DNA of 64,000 bases from Flectonema sp. DT1601 (lineage: Eukaryota; Euglenozoa; Diplonemea; Diplonemida; Diplonemidae): positions 1 through 64,000 of the forward strand of contig OZ025804.1 of the NCBI GenBank assembly GCA_964019425.1, given 5' to 3'. Under the pieces are notes generated by a model. It was not told the DNA's origin and did no database searches. It worked only from the letters and a program-made list of their open reading frames with translations. The position numbers and the translations under genes were made by a program. The stretch's first letter is position 1; every line of letters starts with the position of its first letter. Shown here piece after piece: positions 43,097-54,345 of the stretch.

Positions 43097-44956
43097 TCAA
43101 CTCTGTCTTCGCTTTCTATAAAATCCATTGAAATCAAGTCTTCTGATGAGATGTTGAATTAATTGTCCGCCAGGCTTCTCGCTGTCCTCTTGTAAGGAAG
43201 CGAACAGTTCCTGAAATCGCTCGGAAAATTGTTTTTCAAAACGAGCGACCATCAGAGATTCGAGATCGTATTGAGCTGCTTCAGAAAACAATCGAATACT
43301 AAGAAAGACTTTATCTAATTGTTTTAAATAAACTTCATTATGTGCTAAAGAGTGAAGGAGACATTGATCAATAAACGTTTCATGAGATTGAACTAACTCC
43401 TCAACTGTGTTGGTTGTCTTTACAATCTCAACCAAACGTTGGTATTGTGGTTCCACCACTTCAAAAGCGAGATATGTTTCTAAAGAATGCAACAGGGATA
43501 GCATTGCATATAATAATATCGATGATGCTTTGGAAAGAGCAAACCTCCGACGGCGACATTTTCCCAAATCGTGTTTTAGACTCTTCACTCTGAAGAAGAG
43601 TCGAAACATGAAATTATACTTCGCAGAACATTGTGGTTTAAAAATTAAATTTGAAGGCCATCCAACGTCTAATCGGAGCTGCAATGAAACCAACAGCGGG
43701 AGTGATGTGTTTGCGAATGTTGAACGTCCTCGTAAACATCTAAACAACTGAGATTGAGCGACCTCCAAACTGAGTTCAAAAGAAGCATCTTTTGGTGGTA
43801 TCGCTGAGTCAAGAAGTTGATGAAGTTCAACCCAATTAACATCTTTACTAGTTCTCGTTAAAGAACAGTTTCTCTTATTACTACAACCGTCAAGGAAAGA
43901 TAGCAACCAGCTGCTCTCACCACATAAAAAGTATCTTTGGTAAAAATTAATAAGTCTGAGAAGTTGATAGTCATCTCTTAACATTTCTAAGGTTGCATTA
44001 TTTGCCTGAATCCACGAGTCTTCTATTACACGAGAGAGGTCATCAGAATCAGTTGTTAATTTCATTTTGACAGGTTGGTATTCACGACCTGATTTAATAA
44101 TAACTTTCACTAGCTGACCACTTTGAAGAACTTTAGAAGCGCAGCTCCTAATAAAGAGTGGCGTCTGTTCTAAATTGAACTCCCAAGTCATGAAATCCGA
44201 TTCGGAAGGTTTGACGATCGGTAGTTCCGCAGATGCGAAATTTGATAATTCTCCTTTGTAGATCCAATCAGAAATCATTTCTAAGAACGGGACTGCTGTT
44301 TGATTATAAATTGCTTTGCAAAGTTGTTCTCCGTTTGGATATTTCAAAGCCATCGACTGACAAGTTGTTTCTAACACACAAAGTAGTTTAGTTCCGAATA
44401 GCTGTTGAGTTCCTGATTCAGTCTGTTCAACTGTCTGATCAACAACACTTGAGACTAATGACATAAGTGGTTTATAAGGAATAATCTCATGTAATAATAA
44501 AGGAAGAGGATCATGAACTGGAATCATATCCCAAACTGTACAAACTAATTCATGAATACCAAGACAGATATCAAGGAGAGCATAACCAAAAGATTGATTC
44601 ATTAATCCGTACTCAAATGAAGTCGTTAGTTTCTTTGCTGTGGCCCAAACCTTTCCCCTGTCAGCAGCCATTCCCAGTAGCGGTTGTAAGAACTCAACCG
44701 ACTCGCTGTCGATGTTGTCTGACGCTACAAATTTTAATTCTCCGTTGGTATCAACGATGCTGTATATCATAGCTCCACTAGTCCCTCTCAGTGCTAACAA
44801 CATGGCTTCCGCTACGTGAACATGTTGCATGCTTGCATACCAATTTCGAAATCCTTTTTCCTTCTCCGTCGCTTGCGGGGGTTGTCCTATCCAAAGATGC
44901 TGTCCTGCACAGACTTCTCCAACCTCCTGTTTGATGTCAAAGTCCCTGGAGATCAT
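43097..44956 (-). CDS. Gamma-tubulin complex component (GCP2/Spc97-like)
   Basis: 619 aa. Gamma-tubulin complex proteins nucleate microtubules at centrosomes and basal bodies. GCP-family features in order: an N-terminal region with ALRGTSGAMIYSIV, then VPFLEMISDWIYKGELSN, IRSCASKVLQSGQLVKVI, a YFLCGESSWLLSFLDG region and the GRIP2-type end with VGWPSNLIF. It is shorter than typical GCP2/GCP3 (800-900 aa) because the N-terminus is reduced. The start chosen is the Met 14 nt after CATTTGTTACACTCACAG; the longer open frame to 45022 runs through this acceptor and is probably not coding. Which GCP paralogue it is cannot be settled by eye. Confidence 0.75.
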   Translation of the reverse strand: MISRDFDIKQEVGEVCAGQHLWIGQPPQATEKEKGFRNWYASMQHVHVAEAMLLALRGTSGAMIYSIVDTNGELKFVASDNIDSESVEFLQPLLGMAADRGKVWATAKKLTTSFEYGLMNQSFGYALLDICLGIHELVCTVWDMIPVHDPLPLLLHEIIPYKPLMSLVSSVVDQTVEQTESGTQQLFGTKLLCVLETTCQSMALKYPNGEQLCKAIYNQTAVPFLEMISDWIYKGELSNFASAELPIVKPSESDFMTWEFNLEQTPLFIRSCASKVLQSGQLVKVIIKSGREYQPVKMKLTTDSDDLSRVIEDSWIQANNATLEMLRDDYQLLRLINFYQRYFLCGESSWLLSFLDGCSNKRNCSLTRTSKDVNWVELHQLLDSAIPPKDASFELSLEVAQSQLFRCLRGRSTFANTSLPLLVSLQLRLDVGWPSNLIFKPQCSAKYNFMFRLFFRVKSLKHDLGKCRRRRFALSKASSILLYAMLSLLHSLETYLAFEVVEPQYQRLVEIVKTTNTVEELVQSHETFIDQCLLHSLAHNEVYLKQLDKVFLSIRLFSEAAQYDLESLMVARFEKQFSERFQELFASLQEDSEKPGGQLIQHLIRRLDFNGFYRKRRQS

Positions 44957-45022
44957 CCTTTGTGTGCATCCTGTGAGTGTAACAAATGAAAACAATGGAA
45001 TAGAAGAATGCAGGTCTGACAA

Positions 45023-45128
45023 AACAAATATTCATCTGATCACTGGAGTACTGGAGTACTGTTAAGTGTCGTATTCTTGTTGTTGTTTTCCTGAAAGAAA
45101 TTGTTTTGCAGCTTATCAAACTCATAAA

Positions 45129-45161
<33 letters not shown>

Positions 45162-45350
45162 GAAATACCAAAAAGTAAATAAACAAATCATGCGGCAGTT
45201 TGCACCGTCCATAATAACCAGAAATAATAAAATTAACAAAAACGACGAAATTAATAATAAAACAGACCCTTAAAACGACGAAATTAATAATAAAACAGAC
45301 CCTTTCCTCGACTAATAGCATCTCTTATGAGGGAAGACAAATAAACTATT
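45023..45350. other. Intergenic, repeats
   Basis: A run of A near 45129-45161 and a 33-bp direct repeat (ACGACGAAATTAATAATAAA at about 45243 and 45278). No gene. Confidence 0.6.
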
Positions 45351-46457
45351 TTAGAGTCCTTCAGGGAGAGGATCAAGATAGTACTCTGCCAAGTTGGTCA
45401 CTGGACGACTCCTAACTTTTCCAAGAGACTGGGGGATGCATCCGTCAAACAAACCAGAACAGTAATTCCGATGAATAATTTGCTTTTTATCATTCCAAGT
45501 GTCTTGAGAAGTCGGAGGAGGCAACGCAACCGATGCAACAATCGCATCAGCAACTTCAGTAACGCACTTCACATACGAGGCTGGTGAAGGAGATTCACAC
45601 CAATTATCAGCTACTTCAAGTAATGATATTGTAAAGTCACCGTAAGTTAAACCAGTTCCACTTGTTGAGCTGCTGTCTGTGTGCCAATCAGCTTCTCCAC
45701 TTGAAGTTATTATATTAAATAATTCAGTACTGTGGTTGGAATACTTCCCAATAAATAATCTCCACATCTGACAGTTGATATCGATGTAGGTACTTTGAGA
45801 CATGTTAACTTGTTTTGGAAGTACCAAAGCAGACCAAATCCTATCAACTTGACGACAAAATAACGAATTCGATAAAATAGCTGCTCGTCGATTGAGGAGT
45901 TCGTCTTCGAGAGCGATGACGTCGAACAGGTGGGATATTTCTACCCATTTCCTCTCTTCAGATTGTACAAGTTGACTACTGCGTGGCTTTAATCGATTCA
46001 AGAGAGATATTTGACCACTCGATTCTATTCGAGGAATAGTTTTCCCTCTCCTCGTTATTGTGTTTCCAATTAAACAATTAGGAGATCCTTGACTTGTTAA
46101 CTGTTGAGAGTATTCCATAACTGAATGTCTTACAAAAGGATGTCTTATAGAAAGTAACGGTCTGTGTGAGAAAGGAAAGATTCTCTGATGAGTATTAAAA
46201 ACTCTGTCGAGAGCTGGATCGTTCTCCGGTAGCTTTAGAGTGGCGTTTACAACAGCTGTCTGACCAGATGATACTTTTCTGTTGTACATCCATCCACCTG
46301 CTGTAGTAGTCTCCTTCCTACTACCAAGACCTGTCACAGATGATGGACTTTCTACCAGACTTGTAGTCCTTCTGGAACTTGTCCTCATCACTTCTGTTGA
46401 TTGTCTCCTCCTAGACGACGTCTTTTTATCAGATGGAGGTCTTGGTGTTCCCGACAT
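45351..46457 (-). CDS. Conserved-looking protein, probably axonemal (EF-hand-like region)
   Basis: 368 aa. The first 60 residues are basic and Ser/Thr-rich. Residues about 200-330 include DINCQMWRLFIGKY, then DWHTDSSSTSG, and FTISLLEVADNWCESPSP, a pattern (DWxxDS...ELADNW) I associate with EF-hand-like regions of flagellum-associated proteins; this is recollection, not a domain hit. The ATG chosen lies 15 nt after CTTCTTCCATCAG; the 37 further codons upstream look like non-coding sequence. It lies 394 bp from the GCP gene in the same direction. Confidence 0.55.
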   Translation of the reverse strand: MSGTPRPPSDKKTSSRRRQSTEVMRTSSRRTTSLVESPSSVTGLGSRKETTTAGGWMYNRKVSSGQTAVVNATLKLPENDPALDRVFNTHQRIFPFSHRPLLSIRHPFVRHSVMEYSQQLTSQGSPNCLIGNTITRRGKTIPRIESSGQISLLNRLKPRSSQLVQSEERKWVEISHLFDVIALEDELLNRRAAILSNSLFCRQVDRIWSALVLPKQVNMSQSTYIDINCQMWRLFIGKYSNHSTELFNIITSSGEADWHTDSSSTSGTGLTYGDFTISLLEVADNWCESPSPASYVKCVTEVADAIVASVALPPPTSQDTWNDKKQIIHRNYCSGLFDGCIPQSLGKVRSRPVTNLAEYYLDPLPEGL

Positions 46458-47198
46458 GTTGAAGGGGGGGTACTGATGGAAGAAGTTCAGCAGACAATCA
46501 ACACACATAACACACATCATAACACACATGGCAATATTATACCTGTCTGAATAAAGAAAGAATAACAAAACCCAATCACTCTATTTTGAGAGAATAAAAT
46601 AAATACTTCACCCGACAAACGGGTTGCGTGTTCTGGGGACGTTTAGCGCGTAATTCTTTCTTTTTTTTTTTTTTTTTAAAAGTTAAGCGAGTCCTCCAGT
46701 CGTGTGTTTTAACCAAAAGGCCGACTACCGCTTACCAAGATATTTAATAACATCACTTGGAATGCCTTCCGCGTAGTACACGAAGACAGTCAGAAGTGTT
46801 GTTTGTTACTTGTTGAAGAAGGATATCTAAACGGAGGGAAGAAGCCAGAAAAATTGAAGGGAAAAAAAAGACAGCCGCCTCCCGCTGGCTGGCTCGATAA
46901 TTAAAAGAATAAGCGTGCGATTAGTTGGTTCACTCTTTCACATAAAATAGTCATCTCTTAAACGACAACTTGAAGAGTCTCCGGGTTTTTTTATACAAAA
47001 AAAAAAAAAAAAAAATTATTATTATTTCCCACTCAAACAATATTAAAAAGAGAAGTTTGCAAAAAATTGCCGCTACTTACGCAGAAAATGAATCAACTCA
47101 TCACCTGCGATCAGAAAACTCTAAAAAGAGTTGACTATCGTGATATGTGAATAGTTGAAAGACAGAAGGAGAGGAAGAGAACTCTTTCATGAGTATTC
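46458..47198. other. Intergenic, no gene recognised
   Basis: Contains T and A homopolymer runs (46658-46677 and 46998-47017). Confidence 0.6.
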
Positions 47199-47432
47199 TT
47201 AATGCTCTCGATCATCTCTGTTTTGTAATTCTGATAGCAGCCAGGATGCGGCTCTCTCAGCTTGATCTCTTTGTTGTTTAGCCGCAGCAAGTTGATGGTG
47301 AGTATCTGTTTCATTCTTAGTAATATTTCCATTTATGGCAGTCAGTCCAATGATACCAACAACCATTAAACACCAGAGGGCTACAGCACTTCTGGTGTTT
47401 GTTTCCTCAACCCATCCTCTGAAATCATTCAT
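47199..47432 (-). CDS. Small single-pass membrane protein
   Basis: 77 aa. Residues about 15-33 are a hydrophobic segment (VALWCLMVVGIIGLTAI), followed by a Gln/Lys/Arg/Glu coiled-coil tail. The ATG is 8 nt after TATTTTATTCTTTCTAAGTCAG, a good acceptor, which supports a real gene despite its length. Short N-terminus, one membrane span and a soluble helix would suit a small mitochondrial or ER protein. Family unknown. Confidence 0.5.
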   Translation of the reverse strand: MNDFRGWVEETNTRSAVALWCLMVVGIIGLTAINGNITKNETDTHHQLAAAKQQRDQAERAASWLLSELQNRDDREH

Positions 47433-47724
47433 AATGTGTACTGACTTAGAAAGAATAAAATATGATGGTGACGGTGACGGTTATAACAATCTGATGGTGA
47501 CTCTCTCTCTCTCTCTTATTCTCACACATTGATGTTAGCATTGTTGGTTGGAGGGGGTGAATTGTTTTAATATTTATTTTCCCTTTTTAAATAATCAAAT
47601 GAACCACAGCCGTGTAAATGGATTGGAATTAGAGCAGCAGAAGCAGCAACAAAACAAAAACAATAAGAAAAAACTGAACATAAAAAAAAATTAAAAAAAA
47701 AAAGATTTCAAAAAGAAGGGATCG

Positions 47725-49598
47725 TTATTTTCGAGCTTTCGCAATTCTTCCCTTCAACTTTGATATTAAAACTATAGGACCGAGACGTGCTGACAGTCGT
47801 GGCTTTTCAGGAGTCGCATCCAACTCCGTCTGAGTAGAGTCTGACTGCTGACAACAACAGATTAAGAAGTGCTGAGGCATCCCCCGAAGTAGCACATCTC
47901 TCGGAATTTGATCAACTCCAGCCAGAGATGACACCCCAAGACATATTGCGACATATTTATAAATCGAAGGAGTGGAAATCGTCGGGTCCAGGAATTGAAC
48001 TTCATCGATTATCTGACCCAGAGAAGGATATGGATGTAATTGTGACCACCCTCTGTGTAACTCTGATATGAATGTCCTAGTGTACTTTATATATTCTGTA
48101 CACAACAAGTAGAAGACCAATTGGGGTACTTCTTCTGGGCAGGATATCACTCCTGTGATGTTGGTGTCGAGTTCGGTACCAAAAACTCTCCTTTGTAAGA
48201 CTACTGCAAGTGGTGGTGTCAACCATAAAACATTCCTCGCAATTAGAGTGAAGAACTCGGAGATGTAAACAGGAAACTCAGACAGGCTTTCGTTTAGAAA
48301 CTTTTTCAATCCGATCCTCAGAGAGATGAGATGCTCACAAATAGTTTCCGGAAGTCTCCCTCTGATCACATCTCTGAGAGTTAATAAAAAGAAATCAACA
48401 TCTGATAAATTACTACCAGATTTTGAAACTACAGCAGACGCCAGTTTTTCCATCTCAAGACAAGCGTACTCAATGCTGTAGGCAACTGAAGTTGATTGTT
48501 CTTCAGTTCTATTCTCTAAAATCCAATCTGAGTAAACCTCACTGAAGGTAAGTAATGGAAGACGAGTACTGTAGCTGTCATTGATAATCGCTCCCTTGTA
48601 AGTAATACGACGCTCATTCAGAATACCCTGTAGTGTTGTCAACACTCCTACGAGACTTTCATTATCAAGTCGATGAGTGTAAGTAAGAGTAGTTCGTAGC
48701 CACGGGTCGGTATGTTTACAGTTCGGCAGCAGACAAACAATAAATAAATTATCCGAAGTCACCAATTTGACAGGAGAAGTTACTCGAAGCTGTTGCTGTT
48801 GTTGTTGTTGTTGTTGTGGAATAAGTAAATCTCTTTTGGACAATTTCTCAGTCAAGTCGGATATCTTCGCCTTCGTATCAGACACCTGAGTTCGAAGCCG
48901 GGTATTGGATCTTTTGTACTCATCCAGCTGACAGGTAACTTCCAATAGCTCTCCTTGAAATAAAGCTGTAGACTTGTTCTTTTCAGCATAACGTGCCTCC
49001 TCACTTTGTTTTAATTCGTTACTAAGTTGTAATATTTGAGCTTCACCGCCTTGGAGGAGAACTGATTGTCGTTTGTATTCATGTACGCTGCTGAGAGCGT
49101 TGTCGACTTCTTCCTTTCTTGTAATTGTTGTATTGGATAACTCCTCAAGACCTGTTGAGATGGATAACAGAACTCTTTCAAATGAAGTAAAAGACTTCGC
49201 CAAAGTTCTAATAATTTCACTGTAGCATTGAAGTCTAAGTAGCCAAGTCTCGTCATCTGAAACACGTGCCTGGGTTGTGATTGATGAGAAGAAGTAATTC
49301 ATCAAAACTTTTATAATAAAACAAAACATACCAAAGAAATAGAGTTCAACGACTTCTTTAATTTCATTTCCAGCTGTTCGGATAAAATATATTCACGAGG
49401 GACTGTCGGAGGAGAAGGAACTGGCTGGCCATCAATTATTTTTCGTTTCCTCCTTCGAAACTTTGGAGATGATATCGATGGCCAGTTCGTAACCTTCGGA
49501 GGTATTCCACTAATCCCGAGTGCGCTAAACCCCCCCTGGATTCTACTACAGCGAGCACTAGTACTGTTTGAGTGTTGATATTGTGAAATCCATTTCAT
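47725..49598 (-). CDS. Coiled-coil protein with TSNAXIP1-like N-terminal region (2 exons)
   Basis: Exons 49332-49598 and 47725-49269; the 62-bp intron is GTATGT...CAACCCAG in phase 0. The product is 603 aa. The stretch spanning the exon junction (EYILSEQLEMKLKKSL in exon 1, RLQCYSEIIRTLAKSF in exon 2, then ERVLLSIS) resembles the N-terminal domain of translin-associated factor X-interacting protein 1, found in sperm and cilia proteins. Residues about 120-235 are coiled coil, then comes a run of nine Gln, and the last 330 residues are helical with no family I recognise. Probably a flagellum or basal-body protein. Confidence 0.6.
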
Positions 49599-50195
49599 TA
49601 CTTCAAATTGTCAAACAGTTGATGTTTTCAAAACAAAGACTGAAGGGGGTGAAATACTAAAGTTGATTGTAATAGAAATACAAAAAGAAAACAAAAAACC
49701 AGTACACTGATGAGAAGTAGATAGAGAGAGAGGAGAAGTTGTGAATTATTTTGCCACGAAAACAGATGGCAGCCACACACTGAAATCTAACATTCCTTCC
49801 TCTCTCTCTCACTCTTTTATTTTATTCCGTAGTATCTTCTCCTTTCTACAGAAAAAAAAAATAAACCTTTTTTTTTTTTTTTTTTTTGCGAAATGAATTT
49901 ATATACGTATTGTGCTGAAAGATTTCCTTTTTTTTTTTTTTTTTTTTTTGATGATTTTACAAAAGAAGCAATCAGGCAATCTGCCCAAACTGCTAGTTCG
50001 GAACTACTTATCACCAAGCGGAAGGAACATTATAATAAAAAAGACTACTGTTGAGAGATAACTAATTGTCATCATGACAGTGAATGGTAAAGAGGATAAT
50101 CAGATCAAAGCTGACCCTCAGTACTGGTCTGGTCTTCTAATAAGGATATCACCAGCTGTCTTATTGAAACAAACGACATTAAGAAATTAATTTCA
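49599..50195. other. Intergenic, no gene recognised
   Basis: Two long T runs (49869-49887 and 49930-49949). The small open frames here are homopolymer artefacts. Confidence 0.6.
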
Positions 50196-51451
50196 TCATT
50201 TCTTTGACTTACTGCTGGGAGTGAATCTCCAATCAGGATCTACTCCCTTTGCCCAAATGAATTTACTGACTAATGATTTGCTGTAGATTTGACTCAGACG
50301 AACGTCTTCTCTCTTCGCCCATGCGATGATGACTCGAGGATCAATATAGTTAGTTTTTGAAGTACCAAGACTGACTTCCTTAGTACCATCTTTGATTGAC
50401 ATGTTAGCCTCCTGTGTGTTGACACGCTGTTCGAGAGTTTCAAGTTTCTTCTCAAGGGCTTCCATATTCGATGGAAAACGATTCTTTGTTGGTTTGCTTG
50501 GAGGTTTTCTCGATAGCTTTTCCTCTTCAATCATACGAAGACGTTCGGCTTCAGCAGCGCTGTGTGTTGTGTGTTTTATTTATTGTTAATTCTGAGTAAT
50601 AGAATGCACCTGGTTAACCAATTGAAGTATAATAAAGTACAATAATTACATACTCTGATAAATCAAGTTCATCACCAAGTTTTAGTGCGATACGAGACAG
50701 AGTTACCAGATCAGAGTCATATGGCACTTCAGCTACTTTCTCAGACTCTGAAGAGGATGATGGACTACGTCTTCTCTTAGTACGAGGGGAAGTTGCGCGT
50801 TTTGCTGCTGGTTTGCGAGTTGCTTTGGAGGGTTTCTTCGCCGCTTTCTTTACTTTCTTTGATGACGCTGAAGAAGAAGAGTCGCTGTCAGAGGAACTGT
50901 CACTCGAACTACTTTCCGCTGCCGCGATAATCTTTCGTTTTATAATTTTCTTTGGAGATTCCTTCTTTGGAGACGCTGCTTTCTTAGGCGATGCTGACGG
51001 AGGTTTCACAGCACGTGATTTGGATTTCTCAACAGCCTGCTGGATTAGTGTGTCGTATGATGTAGTGTCTAGTTCATCCATCTGTTTTGAGTAGTAAATA
51101 TAAAATATTTTATTTGGTTAGTAAAACACTTCGTGAAAAGAAATATAAAATATGAATACCTTGCCATCTGCGCGCTTTAAATACTTCTTTCCATTTGGAA
51201 GTTGAGAGACCACAACATCAGTTACTAATTTACATTGGATAGCTCCATTCTTGTTAATGAGAGACACTGTTCCGTCTTTGTACGTAATCTGTGCTAATCC
51301 CTTCGGGTTAACTTTCGCGGTAGAAATTTTACCATGGATGGCCTGATTGTGTTTATAATAAAAAGACAACAGAATGAAACCACAAGATACGATCACTACA
51401 TACCTCTCCTTTATCAGCCAATGATTTCTGCAATGGCTCCATTTCAGCCAT
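50196..51451 (-). CDS. DNA topoisomerase IB small (catalytic-tyrosine) subunit, 4 exons
   Basis: Exons 51404-51451, 51160-51342, 50654-51081 and 50196-50559; introns of 61, 78 and 94 bp begin GTATGT, GTATTC and GTATGT and end CAG, and all phases agree. The product is 340 aa. The end of the protein reads TSKTNYIDPRVIIAWAKR and ends KFIWAKGVDPDWRF, matching the last segment of eukaryotic topoisomerase IB with its catalytic Tyr (here about residue 291). The core DNA-binding domain is absent. Before it are an unrecognised N-terminal part, Lys/Pro-rich stretches with SPKK repeats and a long Ser/Asp run, as in kinetoplastid small subunits. The large subunit must be encoded elsewhere. The enzyme relaxes supercoils by transient single-strand breaks. 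Confidence 0.85.
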
Positions 51452-52028
51452 ATTGATTAAGGTATCCTTTGAGATGGTAAATAATGAAGTAAACTTCAAT
51501 AAGTAAAACTACTCAAATAACTCAACAGAATCCAACAATGAAGATAGCTCGAAACTATTTATTTAATACAATACAGGAACTGATTACTTCATTAACTGAC
51601 AATGATGGACAAGTCTTTTGTTATCCACATAGTTCTGAATGATGAATTCTATTCTTTTTTTAAAGACAACACGCAAACCTCGAGTACAAAACTAAAATGA
51701 GATTATACCAGATTGATGGCAGGGAATGAGAAATGTAAAAACAAACAAAACTACAAAATTGTTAAATTCAAATAAAGTTCTGGAGATTGGTACAAACAAA
51801 CAGAAGGCTGGTTAGCCACATTTAAAAGAAAGAAAAAAAAATGAGGAGAAAACCGATTCTATTCTTCAGCCACAGCCTTCGTAAGGTACAATAAAACGGC
51901 GGCTGTATAATAAAAAATGAAATTGAAGCCTCTTCAACAATGAAGAGCTTTGGATCGAATAAACTGAAAGTTGCAGAAAGAAGAGCTGCTGCTCTGACGT
52001 GTGTTACGTAAAATAAAATAAAAAGAGT
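51452..52028. other. Intergenic, no gene recognised
   Basis: AT-rich spacer between two minus-strand genes. Confidence 0.6.
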
Positions 52029-53675
52029 TCAGAGAGGAATAATAGCTAACCTCCCTTCAGGAAGATTTTGTTTTAATTTTACGATAAGAGTTCTGTAAAC
52101 AGTTGTGTCATCAGTCTCAAAGATAACAGAATCAGATCTGTCAGTCACGTGAAGTTCAATTCGTCTGTTTTGTGAAGCAGTCGCCTGTCGGACATCAGAA
52201 AAGCTGACCTTCAAAGACGTGTCTCCGTCAACAATAATATTAATCATCGATCCATCCGAACTACACCAACAAAACGCTTGACGAGGGATCCCAATCACAT
52301 CAAGTTGAACTCGAAAACCGTCAGGTAGATCGCCAGGTTCTAATTGTTGTTCTCGCGGAGGAGAAGTATACCTCCCGGATAGCATTTCATCTGGACTTGG
52401 ATTGGGAATTGGAATTTGAGACGGGCCTGGACCTGGACTCACCCCCCGAGGTGATTGCAATACTTTAACAGGAGCAATCTCCTGAACAGAAGGTATCGAA
52501 ACAAACGGTAACGGTGAGCTACTCGCTGAATAAAAACTAATTCTACCTCCTCCTTCTCCAGATGGAGCTGATGGTGGAGCCGGCGACATCCGACGAGTCC
52601 TGCTGGAAGTATTGCCAAGTCCTGTTGGTGTTCTAACAACAGTTCTCGGTGACATTGGCATAAACATCCCACCTGACTTCTCTCTAAATCGAGGAGACTG
52701 AGTGAATCTACTTCTAGTGATTGACATGTCTGGCGCTGGTGTTGATATTTTTGCCAAAGCCGCCTGGAAATTTGGATCCAATCGCAAGGCCATAATAGAA
52801 TCAGAAGCAGACATTCTTTTCTTATCATTTCTTTGATAAGATTTCAAAGAGAGTTCTTCATTAACTCTCGGTGATGGAATCTCAACCGTAGAATGAATAC
52901 TCGATACCAACGACCTGTGATGATTCGTTAAAGGTGACGACGGATGTCTTAAAGAACTGTTGCGGCGATACGGTGAACCAAAAGTCGGATCAGGTCTAAA
53001 AGCAGTTCGTAAAGGAGATTGAGGAGTTGGAGACACCCTCCCAACGATGGGTGTGAATGCAGCTGTTGAACGAGGTGGCATCACATCAACTGGAGATGAT
53101 CCTCTCGGGTCTGGAATGGTCGATGGTTTTGGAGGAGGTGCACAACTCCGCTGTTTAAAAAGAACTTCACTCATAGAGTGAGAGGTTGAGTAGTTTTTTT
53201 CTAAACTTGTTGACATCTGTGAAGAACTTCGCAGAGGTCTGGCTGGTGAATTTGTCGGTTTGATCGACGGCCTTTCCAAGTCAGGAGCGACAACAAGAAC
53301 TTCCCGACCAGCCTGCTGCTTACCAGTGGGATGTCTACTTGGAGACACGGCTGCACTTGCCCAGTCTTTTAAAGCAGCAGGTTGTTCACTTGCACACTGT
53401 GCCCAGGTTTCTAAGGTCGCATTGTGTAGTGGATCGCTGGATGCTTTCGCCCATCTACTCATCGGACTATTTTTAAAAGTATCTTCAGTAGTCGATAATA
53501 ATCTCTTTATCTTCATTCTTAATCCAGGACTCTTTACTATCGATGTGAACAGTCTGGTGTCAGATGCCAGAGTTTTTAAATCGATCAAATCATCATAGCC
53601 AGCCTCCCTCAGTGGTGGTTGTAACTCTTCGAGACCATATTCCTGAAGCCATCTGGTTACCTCGCTGCCACCCAT
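52029..53675 (-). CDS. SAM-domain protein
   Basis: 548 aa. Residues about 5-62 are a SAM domain (VTRWLQEYGLEELQPPLREA, then DLIDLKTL, and GLRMKIKRLL). The middle (about 100-430) is Ser/Pro/Arg-rich, disordered and full of SP motifs, a probable phosphorylated linker. The last 110 residues alternate beta-like segments (FRVQLDVIGIP, INIIVDGDTSLKV, IELHV, SVIFETDDTTVYRTLIVKL) and may be a PH-like or other beta domain. ATG 13 nt after TATATTTCATAACAG. SAM domains oligomerise or bind partners, so a scaffold or cytoskeletal role is likely; no closer family recognised. Confidence 0.7.
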   Translation of the reverse strand: MGGSEVTRWLQEYGLEELQPPLREAGYDDLIDLKTLASDTRLFTSIVKSPGLRMKIKRLLSTTEDTFKNSPMSRWAKASSDPLHNATLETWAQCASEQPAALKDWASAAVSPSRHPTGKQQAGREVLVVAPDLERPSIKPTNSPARPLRSSSQMSTSLEKNYSTSHSMSEVLFKQRSCAPPPKPSTIPDPRGSSPVDVMPPRSTAAFTPIVGRVSPTPQSPLRTAFRPDPTFGSPYRRNSSLRHPSSPLTNHHRSLVSSIHSTVEIPSPRVNEELSLKSYQRNDKKRMSASDSIMALRLDPNFQAALAKISTPAPDMSITRSRFTQSPRFREKSGGMFMPMSPRTVVRTPTGLGNTSSRTRRMSPAPPSAPSGEGGGRISFYSASSSPLPFVSIPSVQEIAPVKVLQSPRGVSPGPGPSQIPIPNPSPDEMLSGRYTSPPREQQLEPGDLPDGFRVQLDVIGIPRQAFCWCSSDGSMINIIVDGDTSLKVSFSDVRQATASQNRRIELHVTDRSDSVIFETDDTTVYRTLIVKLKQNLPEGRLAIIPL

Positions 53676-54345
53676 GACTTAGTAGTGGCTGTTATGAAAT
53701 ATAATTATAATTATTACTTGTGATTTAATTCACTCTCCGAGAAAGTAAAAAAGCATCGTTTGAATAGCTGAAGTTCACCATCTTCTGATTTTACATTTCT
53801 TTCTTGAGAAGGAGATGATTAAATTCATTCAACAGAATACAACATTTAAAGAAAGCACTCGTGTGAAAAAATAAAAACATTTATTGAAGTCACTCAAACT
53901 GCAAGCCGCGGGGGAGAGCAGCTGCAGTTGAGAACTACAAAGTACAGCATGATGGCTATGGTTAAAGTATCCCACACTTGATACATTTCAAGGGACTACT
54001 TTAATAAAGATGACGACACCGCCTGACACAAGAGACCTACGATTGTTCCTTCAAAAAGAGACGACTACGTCATCTGACGAGGATGTGTCGTCAACATTAT
54101 AAATAAACGTTTTTGTATTGGATTGGATTGGTTTGGTTTGTTGTTTTAAATTTATTCGAGGAAAATATTTCGATTTTTTTTTTTTTTTTTTTCTAACTCG
54201 GGGTCAGTGTATCAGAATTCCGACTACCAGCTCCACGCACTTCTCCAGATTAGATAAGACATCCATCAGAGTATTCGTTTATTACAACATCTTAAAGCTT
54301 TGCGATAATTACTTTAAAGAAGAAGATTATTACATCTGTCTAAAC
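53676..54345. other. Intergenic, no gene recognised
   Basis: Spacer with a T run at 54177-54192, leading into the 14-bp array. Confidence 0.6.

Noticed and set aside
44957-45022. Extending the GCP gene to the upstream Met at 45022
   Set aside because: The extension crosses a strong CACTCACAG acceptor and pyrimidine-rich DNA.
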